Below, piece after piece: positions 51,223-59,866 of a DNA stretch of 64,000 bases. The position numbers were made by a program, and so were the translations under genes. Location of the stretch: positions 310,001 through 374,000 of the forward strand of contig NZ_CANLMP010000007.1 in NCBI RefSeq assembly GCF_947492405.1, written 5' to 3'. A model generated the notes under the pieces. It was not told the DNA's origin, did no database searches, and worked only from the letters and a program-made list of their open reading frames with translations. The stretch comes from an uncultured Aquimarina sp. GTDB taxonomy: Bacteria; Bacteroidota; Bacteroidia; Flavobacteriales; Flavobacteriaceae. The stretch's first letter is position 1; each line of letters begins with the position of its first letter.

Positions 51223-52713
51223 ATGGCAGATGCTGCAACCAGAAAGCAAGAGATTTATGATAAAATAAAAGAATCATCTAAAAGCCAATATATTCTGGAA
51301 GAGATGAAGCGTCTTGGGTTTTGGAATGATGGTCAGGTCGATTTTGATACCGTAAATCAATATTTCAAAGAAGAAACTGAACTGTCAAAGCAATTACAAA
51401 AACTACTCAAAGAAAAACGATTAGTAGAAAATCCAGAAGCTTTTCTGGCGCAAAAACATAAAGAGCGTAAAGCAGCCTCTAAACAAAGTCAGAAAGAAAC
51501 CAAAGAACTTAGAGAAAAACTGCGAGAAGAGAAAGCAGATCGATGGAAACAATCTAAAGAAAAAGATATTATTTTTCTGGGAGAAGGGTACTCACATACT
51601 TTACATGATAAGACATCTCAGCAAGATAGATTACGACAAGGGGGATTGCCGATATTGCAGACTGCAGAAGAAGTAGCTAAAGCTATGGGAATTACTATTG
51701 GGCAACTTCGATTTTTAGCATTCTCCAGAAAAAATGCAAAAGTAAACCACTATATACGATTTCAGATTCCGAAGAAAACAGGAGGATTTAGACATATTTC
51801 AGCACCACAGCCCAAGTTAAAAGCAGCACAGCACTGGATATTGGAGCATATACTTAATAAAGTTACGATGCATCCTAATGCACATGGATGTGTGATAGGT
51901 AGGTCTATAAAAACAAATGCGGTGCCACATGTAGGAAAAGATGTGGTCATCAATCAAGATCTAAAAAACTTTTTTCCTTCTATTGTTTATTCCAGAATTA
52001 GAGGTGTATTTAAAGCTTTAGGATATTCAGATCAGGTAGCAACGATTTTTGCATTATTATGTTCAGAACCTAAGATTCTAGAAGTGTCTGTACTGGGAGA
52101 AGAATATTATGCACAAAGAGGTGAACGATTTTTACCGCAGGGATCTCCTTGTAGTCCAGCTATCACTAATATTTTATGTAAAAAATTAGATTATAGATTG
52201 GCAGGGTTAGCAGCTAAATATGGGTTTACCTATACGCGCTATGTAGATGATCTTACATTTTCTACTACATATGAGCAATATGAACAGATTACTACGATTC
52301 TTAAATATTCTCGTCGTATTGTAAGAGAAGAAAATTTCACCCTACATCCTGATAAGCTACGGGTGATGAAAAAAGGAGTTCGACAAGAAGTTACAGGAGT
52401 AGTGGTTAATGAAAAACCGAATATAGAGAAGAAATCCTTAAAACGATTCAGAGCACTACTATACCAGATAGAAAAAGACGGACTCGAAGGAAAGGTATGG
52501 ACAGGCAAAGCAGATCTACTATCCCAGATTCATGGGTATGCTAATTTTATCAATCAAATTGACTCAGAAAAAGGTAAAAAATATAAAGAACAAGTGAATG
52601 TAATTTTAGAACGATATAATTATAAAGACAATCACAGAAAGCAATATGTGAAAACGGTTGCTAAGCCAAAAGGATTGCTGGGTAAGATAAGATCGTTCTT
52701 TAATAAAGGATGA
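51223..52713 (+). CDS. retron-type reverse transcriptase
   Basis: 496-residue RNA-directed DNA polymerase. A charged helical extension occupies about residues 1-120. The RT domain then shows HISAPQPKLKAAQHWIL, motif A NQDLKNFFPSI (Asp246), motif B LPQGSPCSPAITN (about 304-316), and catalytic YVDD at 340-343. The two retron hallmarks are present: NAxxH as NAVPH (232-236) and VTG (390-392), which separate it from group II intron and DGR enzymes. It would copy the adjacent msd into a branched RNA-DNA hybrid. The long N-terminal extension is unusual against short classical retron RTs of about 320 aa. Confidence 0.94.
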   Translation: MADAATRKQEIYDKIKESSKSQYILEEMKRLGFWNDGQVDFDTVNQYFKEETELSKQLQKLLKEKRLVENPEAFLAQKHKERKAASKQSQKETKELREKLREEKADRWKQSKEKDIIFLGEGYSHTLHDKTSQQDRLRQGGLPILQTAEEVAKAMGITIGQLRFLAFSRKNAKVNHYIRFQIPKKTGGFRHISAPQPKLKAAQHWILEHILNKVTMHPNAHGCVIGRSIKTNAVPHVGKDVVINQDLKNFFPSIVYSRIRGVFKALGYSDQVATIFALLCSEPKILEVSVLGEEYYAQRGERFLPQGSPCSPAITNILCKKLDYRLAGLAAKYGFTYTRYVDDLTFSTTYEQYEQITTILKYSRRIVREENFTLHPDKLRVMKKGVRQEVTGVVVNEKPNIEKKSLKRFRALLYQIEKDGLEGKVWTGKADLLSQIHGYANFINQIDSEKGKKYKEQVNVILERYNYKDNHRKQYVKTVAKPKGLLGKIRSFFNKG

Positions 52714-52730
52714 AAATAGGATTATACACC

Positions 52731-52738
52731 TATCTTTG
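52731..52738 (+). promoter_or_regulatory. -7 element of the DEAD-box gene
   Basis: TATCTTTG followed by C, an exact TAnnTTTG match between the RT stop and the helicase ATG (52753). It implies separate transcription from the retron and a very short leader. Confidence 0.6.
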
Positions 52739-52752
52739 CCGAAAATATTTTT

Positions 52753-54093
52753 ATGTCAAATCAGTTTCTTACTTTAGGAGTTGCCGCTCCTTTGCAAAAG
52801 AGTTTAGCGGACTTAAACTTTTCTACTCCAACAGATATTCAGGAAAAATCAATTCCTATTTTATTACAAAAGAAAGATGATTTTGTCGGATTAGCAAAGA
52901 CTGGAACTGGAAAAACCGCAGCTTTTGGTTTGCCTATATTACAATTGATTGATTTGGACGCCCCAAAGATCCAGACAGTGATACTCACTCCAACTAGAGA
53001 ACTAGGGCAACAGATTTATAATAACTTAGTGTCCTTTTCCAAATATTTACCGACCGTATCTATAGCTTCGATATGTGGAGGGATCCCAATTAAACCTCAG
53101 ATAGAACGTCTAAAGGAAACTACGCATATTGTTGTTGCAACTCCAGGAAGGTTAATTGATTTAATAAAACGAGATAAGATTGATATAACAAGTGCTGATT
53201 ACTTGGTTCTTGATGAGGCAGATGAAATGATTAGTTCTCTAAAAGAAGGATTGGATGAAATCGTTGCTGTTTTACCTAAGAAAAGAAGGACGATTTTGTT
53301 CACAGCAACAATGCCAGGAACCATAAAACAGCTGATTCAGAATTATATGTCCAAGCATGTGATTCAGGTAAGTGCGGATATGGAAACGATAGGTCATCAA
53401 GGGATTGATCATCAATATGTAGTGGTAGAACCCATAGAAAAATTGGAAGTCCTGATGCATTTTCTTAGTGCTAGAGAAGGTGAGCGAGGCATTATTTTTT
53501 GTAAAACAAAAGCAGCGGTTAATAAACTGGCAAAAAATCTGGCAATTAATAAGTTTTCTTCTGGGGCACTTCATGGAAGTCTGTCACAACCCATACGAGA
53601 TAGAATAATGGGTCAATTCAGAGAAGGGCATATACATATTCTTGTTGCTACAGATTTAGCTGCCAGAGGAATTGATGTAAAAGAGATATCGTATGTCGTA
53701 AATTATCATTTGCCCGATGTATATGAGACCTATGTGCATCGTAGTGGAAGAACTGCAAGAGCAGGAGCCAAAGGATTATCTTTAACGGTATTACAAAAAG
53801 AAGAAATTGAAGATTTAGAAGAGTTTACAGAAGAATTAGGAATTACTTTTAAGAAGTTTAAAAAAGCAGACGCTCAGAGTATAGAAGAAAATAATACATT
53901 ATTATGGGCTAAAAAAATATTTAAAACTAAACCTAATCATGAGGTGTCAGTAGTGTTTAAAGAAAAAATTAAAACTGTTTTTCATCACCTGACAAAAGAA
54001 GAGTTGATTGAAAAAATATTGGCTAACCATCTGGCAGAAAAAACGAATAGTACTTCTCTTAAAATAGAAACCCCTAAGAAGAAAAAGAGATAA
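52753..54093 (+). CDS. DEAD-box RNA helicase
   Basis: 446-residue ATP-dependent RNA helicase. Motifs in order: Q-motif region FSTPTDIQ (Gln30), Walker A AKTGTGKT (48-55), PTRELGQQ, ATPGRLID, DEAD (154-157), FTATMP in place of SAT, GIIFCKT, ATDLAARGIDV and HRSGRTARAG near 332-341. The C-terminal 80 residues are basic and end KKKKR, likely for RNA binding; this tail has a DbpA-like length but no certain domain. Probably ribosome assembly or cold adaptation. It has its own promoter, so is probably not part of the retron cassette. Confidence 0.94.
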   Translation: MSNQFLTLGVAAPLQKSLADLNFSTPTDIQEKSIPILLQKKDDFVGLAKTGTGKTAAFGLPILQLIDLDAPKIQTVILTPTRELGQQIYNNLVSFSKYLPTVSIASICGGIPIKPQIERLKETTHIVVATPGRLIDLIKRDKIDITSADYLVLDEADEMISSLKEGLDEIVAVLPKKRRTILFTATMPGTIKQLIQNYMSKHVIQVSADMETIGHQGIDHQYVVVEPIEKLEVLMHFLSAREGERGIIFCKTKAAVNKLAKNLAINKFSSGALHGSLSQPIRDRIMGQFREGHIHILVATDLAARGIDVKEISYVVNYHLPDVYETYVHRSGRTARAGAKGLSLTVLQKEEIEDLEEFTEELGITFKKFKKADAQSIEENNTLLWAKKIFKTKPNHEVSVVFKEKIKTVFHHLTKEELIEKILANHLAEKTNSTSLKIETPKKKKR

Positions 54094-54244
54094 CCAATCT
54101 TAGTAGATATTACTCTTAGGTTACGGTTACTAATGAAATAATTGGTTATACCATCAGTATTTCTTACTTATTCAGATTTTTTAAAACACGATAGATAATT
54201 TATTATTTAAAAAGATGTTAAGTTGTTGTTTTTTAAAATTGATC

Positions 54245-54272
54245 TTGATAGAGCCATTTTATTGTATTTTTA
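54245..54272 (+). promoter_or_regulatory. probable promoter of bioF, leaderless geometry
   Basis: TTG at 54245-54247, a 17-base spacer and TATTTTTA at 54265-54272 (one base off TAnnTTTG). The bioF ATG at 54277 follows four bases later, so the RNA would start at or very near the ATG. Confidence 0.45.
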
Positions 54273-54276
54273 CGGT

Positions 54277-55431
54277 ATGAGTGGTTTTCCAAAAAAACTT
54301 CAAAAAAAACTTAAGAATAGGGAAGAGAATAAGGCATTAAGGAAACTTCCAGAGCAAAATGAATTGATAGATTTTGCTACTAATGACTATATCGGTTTTT
54401 CTGGTTCAAAATTAATTTTTGATAATGCGCATAATGCATTAGAAAAAAAAGGAATATGTCAAAACGGAGCTACTGGATCTCGTCTGCTTTCAGGAAATCA
54501 TGAGTTGTATTCTATTACAGAAGAGATATTGGCAAATTTTCATAATTCAGAATCCGCATTGATATTTAATTCAGGATATGATGCCAATGTTGGTTTTTTT
54601 TCATCAGTACCGCAAAGAGGAGATATCATCCTTTATGATGAGCTTATTCACGCTTCTATACGAGACGGAATAACGATGAGTAATGCTAAATCGTATAAAT
54701 TTAAACATAATGACTTGGTAGATGTTAGCCGTCACATTGAGCGAAGTCGAAATGTAGATGGCTTTGATAATGAAGTGTATATAGTTACCGAGTCAGTTTT
54801 TTCCATGGATGGAGATATTCCTGATCTAAAAGCTTTTGCTAGACTATGTCAAGAAAATAAGTGTCATTTTATAGTAGATGAAGCACACGCAACAGGAGTT
54901 TTTGGTAATAGTGGGGTCGGTTTAATTCAAGAATTAGAACTAGAAGATACTGTCTTTGCAAGGATACATACTTTTGGAAAAGCACTCGGTTGCCACGGAT
55001 CAGTAATTTTAGGAACATCTGAATTAAAAAGTTATTTGGTAAATTTTGCTAGAAGCTTTATTTACACAACTGGTTTACCGCCTCATTCACTTTCGGTTAT
55101 TCAAGCGGCCTATGCAGAATTAAAAATAACCTCGGAAATTGAAAAACTGAGAAGTAATATTTACTTTTTTAATCAAAAAGTAGCAGCAGTTAATCTAAAA
55201 TCATTTTTTATAGAAAGTAATTCTTCAATCCATTGCTGTGTAATTTCGGGTAATGAGAATGTCAAAGCAGTAGCACTGCATCTTCAAAAAAATGGATTTA
55301 ATGTAAAACCTATCCTCTCTCCTACTGTTTCGGAAGGAAAAGAACGATTACGTTTTTGTTTACATTCTTATAATACAAAAGAAGAAATAGCAGAAGTTTT
55401 AGAGTTGTTAGCTACCTTTGTTCAAAATTAA
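54277..55431 (+). CDS. bioF: 8-amino-7-oxononanoate synthase
   Basis: PLP enzyme joining pimeloyl thioester and L-alanine in biotin synthesis. 384 aa. Key parts: NDYIGFS, GATGSRLLSGNHELY, ESVFSMDGDIPDL, DEAHATGVFG (Asp201, His204), and PLP lysine Lys235 in HTFGKALG. The start at ATG 54277 (MSGFPKKLQKKL) is preferred; a TTG at 54223 would place the start upstream of the likely promoter. Residues 152-160 (RHIERSRNV) are encoded by a dispersed intergenic-type repeat inserted in frame, in a loop just before the conserved strand IVTESVFSMDGD. bioD follows after 14 bases. Confidence 0.94.
   Translation: MSGFPKKLQKKLKNREENKALRKLPEQNELIDFATNDYIGFSGSKLIFDNAHNALEKKGICQNGATGSRLLSGNHELYSITEEILANFHNSESALIFNSGYDANVGFFSSVPQRGDIILYDELIHASIRDGITMSNAKSYKFKHNDLVDVSRHIERSRNVDGFDNEVYIVTESVFSMDGDIPDLKAFARLCQENKCHFIVDEAHATGVFGNSGVGLIQELELEDTVFARIHTFGKALGCHGSVILGTSELKSYLVNFARSFIYTTGLPPHSLSVIQAAYAELKITSEIEKLRSNIYFFNQKVAAVNLKSFFIESNSSIHCCVISGNENVKAVALHLQKNGFNVKPILSPTVSEGKERLRFCLHSYNTKEEIAEVLELLATFVQN
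54731..54755 (+). repeat. dispersed repeat in frame within bioF
   Basis: The stretch GTCACATTGAGCGAAGTCGA plus AATGT matches the flavobacterial intergenic repeat family (compare GTCACATTGAGGTTGTCGAA from 1860). It is read as RHIERSRNV without breaking the frame. Confidence 0.7.
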
Positions 55432-55445
55432 ATTGACAGATCATT

Positions 55446-56087
55446 ATGTCAGATAGGGCTATGACAAATTCTAGAAAAATATTTATCACAGGAATCGGAA
55501 CAGATGTAGGTAAAACAGTAGCTTCGGCAATTGTAGTTGAGGCACTACAAGCTGATTATTTTAAACCCGTTCAAGCAGGAGATTTATCATATTCTGATAC
55601 GGATAAAGTAAAGGAATTAGTGAGTAATACTAATACCAGATTTCACCCCAACAGTTATGCATTAGAAACACCAATGAGTCCTCACGCGGCAGCTGAGATC
55701 GATGGAATTACAATCAATATTGATACTATTACAATTCCAAAAACTAAAAATGATATCGTTATTGAAGGAGCAGGAGGTTTATTAGTTCCACTTAATGATG
55801 AGAATACTATTTTAGATCTTATAAAATCTGATTATAAAGTTATCGTAGTTTCCAGGCACTATTTAGGAAGTATTAATCATACATTGATGACAGTAAGGTT
55901 GTTACAAGAGAAAGGATTTGATCCTTCTATTATTTTTAGTGGAGATGAACATGTAACTACAGAGGCTATTATCAAAAAAATGACTGGCGCTAGTGTTATT
56001 GGTAGAATCGAGAATGAACCTTATTTTGATACGATGGTAGTTAAGGAATATGCATCGCTATTTAAGGATAATTTAGAAGCATTATGA
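55446..56087 (+). CDS. bioD: dethiobiotin synthetase
   Basis: ATP-dependent carboxylation of diaminopelargonate to dethiobiotin. 213 aa. P-loop GIGTDVGKT at about 16-24, FKPVQAGD with the substrate lysine, NSYALETPMSPHAAAE, and the Walker-B-like EGAGGLLVPLN. An internal ATG at 55461 would remove five residues and is an alternative start. The stop overlaps the bioA start by four bases (ATGA), giving translational coupling. Confidence 0.95.
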   Translation: MSDRAMTNSRKIFITGIGTDVGKTVASAIVVEALQADYFKPVQAGDLSYSDTDKVKELVSNTNTRFHPNSYALETPMSPHAAAEIDGITINIDTITIPKTKNDIVIEGAGGLLVPLNDENTILDLIKSDYKVIVVSRHYLGSINHTLMTVRLLQEKGFDPSIIFSGDEHVTTEAIIKKMTGASVIGRIENEPYFDTMVVKEYASLFKDNLEAL

Positions 56088-57349
56088 CTTTAAAAGAAAG
56101 GGATAAAAAACATCTTTGGCATCCACTTACACAACACAAAATTCATCCAGATGCCATGCCTATTATAAAGGCAGAAGGAGCTTTGTTATTCGATGATGAT
56201 GAAAAAGAATATATAGACGGAATTGCTTCTTGGTACACTGCAATGTATGGACATTGTAATCCATATATTATAGAAAAGGTAAATACGCAAATGCGGAATC
56301 TGGATCAGATTGTTTTTGCTGGATTTACACATGAACCAGCCATTCATCTTTCTGAAGAATTGATCAAAATATTACCGCAAAATCAAGAAAAAATATTCTT
56401 CTCGGATAACGGATCCACTGCAAATGAGGTGGGAATTAAAATGGCGCTACAGTATCATTTTAATAAAGGTGAGAAGAGAAATACGATTATAGCCTTTAAC
56501 GATGGTTTTCACGGAGATACTTTCGGAGCCATGTCTGCATCTGGATTGTCAGTATATAATGGACCTTTTGAAGATTTTTTTATAGATGTACAACGAATCC
56601 CAACTCCGAATAATGAAAATTTTGAAGAGGTTATAAATAAATTATCAGAAATCATTTCTACATATAATGTGGCAGCATTTATATATGAGCCATTAGTACA
56701 GGGAGCAAATGCGATGCATATGTTTGAAGCTAAATATCTAAACGAAATCCTTAAGATTTGCTCCGTTAACAATATCATTACTATTGCAGATGAGGTAATG
56801 ACAGGTTTTGGTAAAACCGGAAAAAACTTTGCTTCAGATTATATAGAAACAAAGCCAGATATTATATCTATGTCTAAAGCTTTGACAGCAGGTTTTGTTC
56901 CAATGGCGGTAACTAGTTGCACGCAGGAAATATACGATGCGTTTTTAGATGATTCTATTGGTAAAGCTTTTTTTCATGCACATACCTACTCTGCTAATCC
57001 GATAGCATGTTCTGTAGCGATTGCAGGAATCGAACTTTTAGGTTCTGAAGAGATTCAGAAAAATATTAAAAATATTATAAAATCTCATACGGACTTTGAC
57101 ACTAAAATAAAGAACCATCCCAAAGTAAAAGCTACTCGACAAAAAGGAGTTATATATGCTTTGGATCTTGATATAGAAATGGATCGATATGGTAAAAAAA
57201 GATATGAGATTTTCGATCATTTTATGAAAAATGGGGTTTGTCTTCGTCCTTTGGGTAAAACCATCTATATATTGCCACCATATGTGATTACTCAGGGTCA
57301 ATTGAATAAAATTTATGACACGATCCTGGTTCTTTTATCTTCCTTGTAA
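56084..57349 (+). CDS. bioA: adenosylmethionine-8-amino-7-oxononanoate aminotransferase
   Basis: PLP-dependent class III aminotransferase that uses S-adenosylmethionine as amino donor. 421 aa. HLWHPLTQH, the substrate-site ASWYTAMYGH, FFSDNGSTANEVGIKMA, FNDGFHGDTFGAMSASG, EPLVQGANAMHM, IADEVMTGFGKTG, and PLP lysine Lys265 in SMSKALTAGF. It is the last gene of the bioF-bioD-bioA operon. bioB is not in this window; a beta-ketoacyl synthase gene that may belong to the same pathway starts 5.5 kb downstream. Confidence 0.96.
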   Translation: MTLKERDKKHLWHPLTQHKIHPDAMPIIKAEGALLFDDDEKEYIDGIASWYTAMYGHCNPYIIEKVNTQMRNLDQIVFAGFTHEPAIHLSEELIKILPQNQEKIFFSDNGSTANEVGIKMALQYHFNKGEKRNTIIAFNDGFHGDTFGAMSASGLSVYNGPFEDFFIDVQRIPTPNNENFEEVINKLSEIISTYNVAAFIYEPLVQGANAMHMFEAKYLNEILKICSVNNIITIADEVMTGFGKTGKNFASDYIETKPDIISMSKALTAGFVPMAVTSCTQEIYDAFLDDSIGKAFFHAHTYSANPIACSVAIAGIELLGSEEIQKNIKNIIKSHTDFDTKIKNHPKVKATRQKGVIYALDLDIEMDRYGKKRYEIFDHFMKNGVCLRPLGKTIYILPPYVITQGQLNKIYDTILVLLSSL

Positions 57350-57482
57350 ACAAAAGGTTATAAGCTAATTTGAAAAATACTGGGAATTACACGGTAACAA
57401 ATGTCAAGTTTTTGATACTATTAAGAATAGGCATGGTGTATTGTCTAATTAATAAAATGAATAAAACCCAATTTAGTTTACT

Positions 57483-58250
57483 ATGAAAAAACTTTTATTT
57501 TTATCTACAATTTCAATCACTCTTTTAGCAAGTTGCGATAGCGATTCTGTAACAGATGAATTTGATAATGCTAATGGTGATACGGCCAAAAAATTAATTG
57601 AAAGAGTTGAATTTGATTCAGCACAGATCGATGAAGAAGATTATACTTTTACAGTTAATTATGATGCTAATAATAGAGTAACTAGTGCTTCTAATGGAGT
57701 TGATACAGGTGTTTTGGTATATGAAAACAATGAATTATCAACTGTTACAGGTGGAAGTGAGCCTTTTAGTTTAAGCGAATTGTATCAAGATCCTTATGAT
57801 GTTTTCGAAACGGGTGATGTATTAGAATACGATACTAGTGGCAACCCGATTTCTATAAAAGTATTTGAAGAAAGTTATGAGTTTAATGAGACAACCGGTA
57901 TTTATGAAGAGGTAACAGAAGAGTTTACTGCTACAATAGCATATGATGCCACTCCTAACCCTTATTTCTATACGTTTGAAGCAGCTGGTCTAATTGAAGT
58001 ATTAGATAGAGTTCAGTTAAATTTTAGTATGATGCCGCAAAGCTCTGAAATCTTAAGAGCTCGTGCATTATTTCCTTTAAATAATATTAAGTCTATCGTT
58101 TACAAAAATGAAGCTGGAGAAGTAGAAGGAGAAGTAAAGATTGATTATGTTTATGATGCGGATAATTATCCTAGTTCTGGTACTATTACAGTAATTGTAG
58201 ATCAAGAACCAACTTCTGTCTATACCGTGAGTTATAGCTACAAGCAATAG
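57483..58250 (+). CDS. lipoprotein of unknown function
   Basis: 255-residue predicted lipoprotein; lipobox LLASC (Cys18) followed by DSDSVTDEFD, an acidic stretch that resembles a surface-export signal. The mature part is beta-rich with motifs of the form YDANNRVTSASNG, YENNELSTVTGG, EYDTSGNPISIKVFEE and YDADNYPSSGTITV, reminiscent of YD/DUF4595-type repeats, and ends YTVSYSYKQ. Function not known. It ends at a terminator shared with the convergent gene at 58316. Confidence 0.8.
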   Translation: MKKLLFLSTISITLLASCDSDSVTDEFDNANGDTAKKLIERVEFDSAQIDEEDYTFTVNYDANNRVTSASNGVDTGVLVYENNELSTVTGGSEPFSLSELYQDPYDVFETGDVLEYDTSGNPISIKVFEESYEFNETTGIYEEVTEEFTATIAYDATPNPYFYTFEAAGLIEVLDRVQLNFSMMPQSSEILRARALFPLNNIKSIVYKNEAGEVEGEVKIDYVYDADNYPSSGTITVIVDQEPTSVYTVSYSYKQ

Positions 58251-58280
58251 AGTAGTTTAGGAGTCTTAAAAAAATGTTTA

Positions 58281-58317
58281 AAAAAAGAGATTAGTAAATA
58301 GCTAATCTCTTTTTTTT
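58281..58317. terminator. shared terminator of convergent genes
   Basis: Arms AAAAAAGAGATTAG and CTAATCTCTTTTTT around TAAATAG, with further T residues reaching the stop codon of the minus-strand gene. Confidence 0.92.
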
Positions 58318-59338
58318 ATTCTGATAATGAAATTTTTTTATCTAACTGAGCTTTGAATTTCTCTTTCTCATCAATATAAAAGGCTAATGTTTTAAATTTT
58401 CTTTTAATTCCATAAAGTCCGATTATAGTATTTTCTTTCTTCAGGTTGATAATCATATTATGACTTTCTAATTCGCCTAATGGAGATAGTTTTCGAGTAG
58501 TTTCACTAAATTCAATAGGTTTTGAAGAAATTTCGATAGATTTTATATTATTAATATCTATTGTAGCTTCGCTTAAGATTCCATATCGTAAATGAATTGT
58601 ATTTTTTTCGATTGAAAAAGGTCTTTTAAACATTGATTTTAAAAATCCAAAGATCTGAACTCCAGAATAAATACTTAATCCACTTACTATCCAGGCCGCT
58701 TCAATACTCCATTTACTAAGAAGAATATGCAGTACATATGTTTCTATTGCAATAATTGCAATTAGTGCTATTAAAACGGATATAGTACCACTATTTTTAT
58801 GATAAGAAAATTCGTTACTATGTAATTTGATTTTCTTCCAGGAGATAAAACCATAATAGAAAACAGCTACTTCCATGGTAAGTAACATAGCTATCTTTTC
58901 AGGTAATATTTCTTTACAAGTAATTTTTAAAGTAGAGAAAAAATCGCTACCCTCTTTTTTATTAGTGTTATATGATTTTTGAACTTTTCTTACTTTAAAT
59001 AAGATAAATGTAAAAACACCAATTTCTAAAAAAGGTAGAAACCAAGTTTTAATTTGATCCAAAAACACCTGGTTTTCTTTAGGAATAATAAATGTTGTTA
59101 TTACAATTCCTAAAACGAATAGTGATATGACCGTGATTTTTGGGATGTTCTTTTTTCTGATTAATAGAAAATAGATAAAAGGAACCGTAAAAAGAAGATC
59201 CGCAGTAATCCCTATTGATAAAAGTTCTGGATTTAATTCAAATAATTTTGATTTCGCAATTGCAATCATTAAAGTAATGATCAATAAAGGAAATCCAAAT
59301 ACACTAATTGAATGTGCTATGTTTAATCTTTTAGTCAT
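58316..59338 (-). CDS. membrane protein with PH-like C-terminal domain
   Basis: 340-residue protein with about seven membrane segments: near 8-27, 37-60, 68-86, 93-112, 150-168, 185-210 and 215-237. The last 100 residues (about 240-335; FSIEKNTIHLRYGILSEATIDINNIKSIEIS, then ENTIIGLYGIKRKFKTLAFYID) look like a cytoplasmic bacterial PH-type beta domain. No enzyme motif is seen. It is followed 27 bases upstream on the same strand by the Coa1-like gene, so the two are probably co-transcribed. Function unknown. Confidence 0.75.
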   Translation of the reverse strand: MTKRLNIAHSISVFGFPLLIITLMIAIAKSKLFELNPELLSIGITADLLFTVPFIYFLLIRKKNIPKITVISLFVLGIVITTFIIPKENQVFLDQIKTWFLPFLEIGVFTFILFKVRKVQKSYNTNKKEGSDFFSTLKITCKEILPEKIAMLLTMEVAVFYYGFISWKKIKLHSNEFSYHKNSGTISVLIALIAIIAIETYVLHILLSKWSIEAAWIVSGLSIYSGVQIFGFLKSMFKRPFSIEKNTIHLRYGILSEATIDINNIKSIEISSKPIEFSETTRKLSPLGELESHNMIINLKKENTIIGLYGIKRKFKTLAFYIDEKEKFKAQLDKKISLSE

Positions 59339-59365
59339 AAATTACTCTTTTAGATTAAAAAAAGT

Positions 59366-59803
59366 TTATTCATTTTTTTGACCTTCTCCCCATAATAAAT
59401 CAACCTGTTCATTGGTTTTGTCAATAATTACATAGAGTTCAGAATATGTCCATATATCATTTTGTTTTGTGCCGACAACATAGATTGTTGCCTCTCCTTC
59501 AGGACCTTTTATAGGTATAGAAATATCAACAGAACCTTCATTATTTTCAAACAGTAAGCTACCATTCATAATACCATTGGTTTCTATGGGTTCTCCCAGC
59601 ATTTGAACTACATATTCATCCTCTTGTGCTTTTATAAATCCATCTTGATAAGGTGTTGAGTTTGTAAATGCTTTGGAGAATCCAAATATAACAGAGCCTA
59701 AAAAGACACAGAATATGATGATTAATGTAAGACAGCCTCCTAAAGGCACTGCCCAGGGCCAATTTCTACTAAACCAACTTTTTTGTTGTGTGTGTTCTGC
59801 CAT
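59366..59803 (-). CDS. Coa1-family membrane protein
   Basis: 145-residue protein with one membrane segment at about 18-42 and a small outer domain: YVVQMLGEPIETNGIMNG, VDISIPIKGPEGEATIYVVGTKQNDIWTYSELYVII. This is the pattern of the cytochrome-oxidase assembly factor Coa1 family, a small cystatin-like domain. Role in oxidase assembly is inherited from the name and not certain in bacteria, since no oxidase gene lies nearby. First gene of a probable two-gene unit with 58316-59338. Confidence 0.8.
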   Translation of the reverse strand: MAEHTQQKSWFSRNWPWAVPLGGCLTLIIIFCVFLGSVIFGFSKAFTNSTPYQDGFIKAQEDEYVVQMLGEPIETNGIMNGSLLFENNEGSVDISIPIKGPEGEATIYVVGTKQNDIWTYSELYVIIDKTNEQVDLLWGEGQKNE

Positions 59804-59866
59804 GATATACGGTGCTTTTTCTTACTCTATAGGTATGGATTTCTGTTGTTTTGTTACAAGATATAT

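Noticed and set aside
51223..52713. RT as a group II intron or diversity-generating retroelement enzyme
   Set aside because: No intron domain V structure, maturase domain or template/variable repeat pair nearby; NAxxH and VTG motifs point to a retron.
52753..54093. DEAD-box helicase as a fourth retron component
   Set aside because: It has its own -7 element in the 39-base gap and looks like a housekeeping RNA helicase.
54223..54276. Upstream TTG start for bioF
   Set aside because: It would precede the likely promoter and add 18 residues unlike BioF N-termini.
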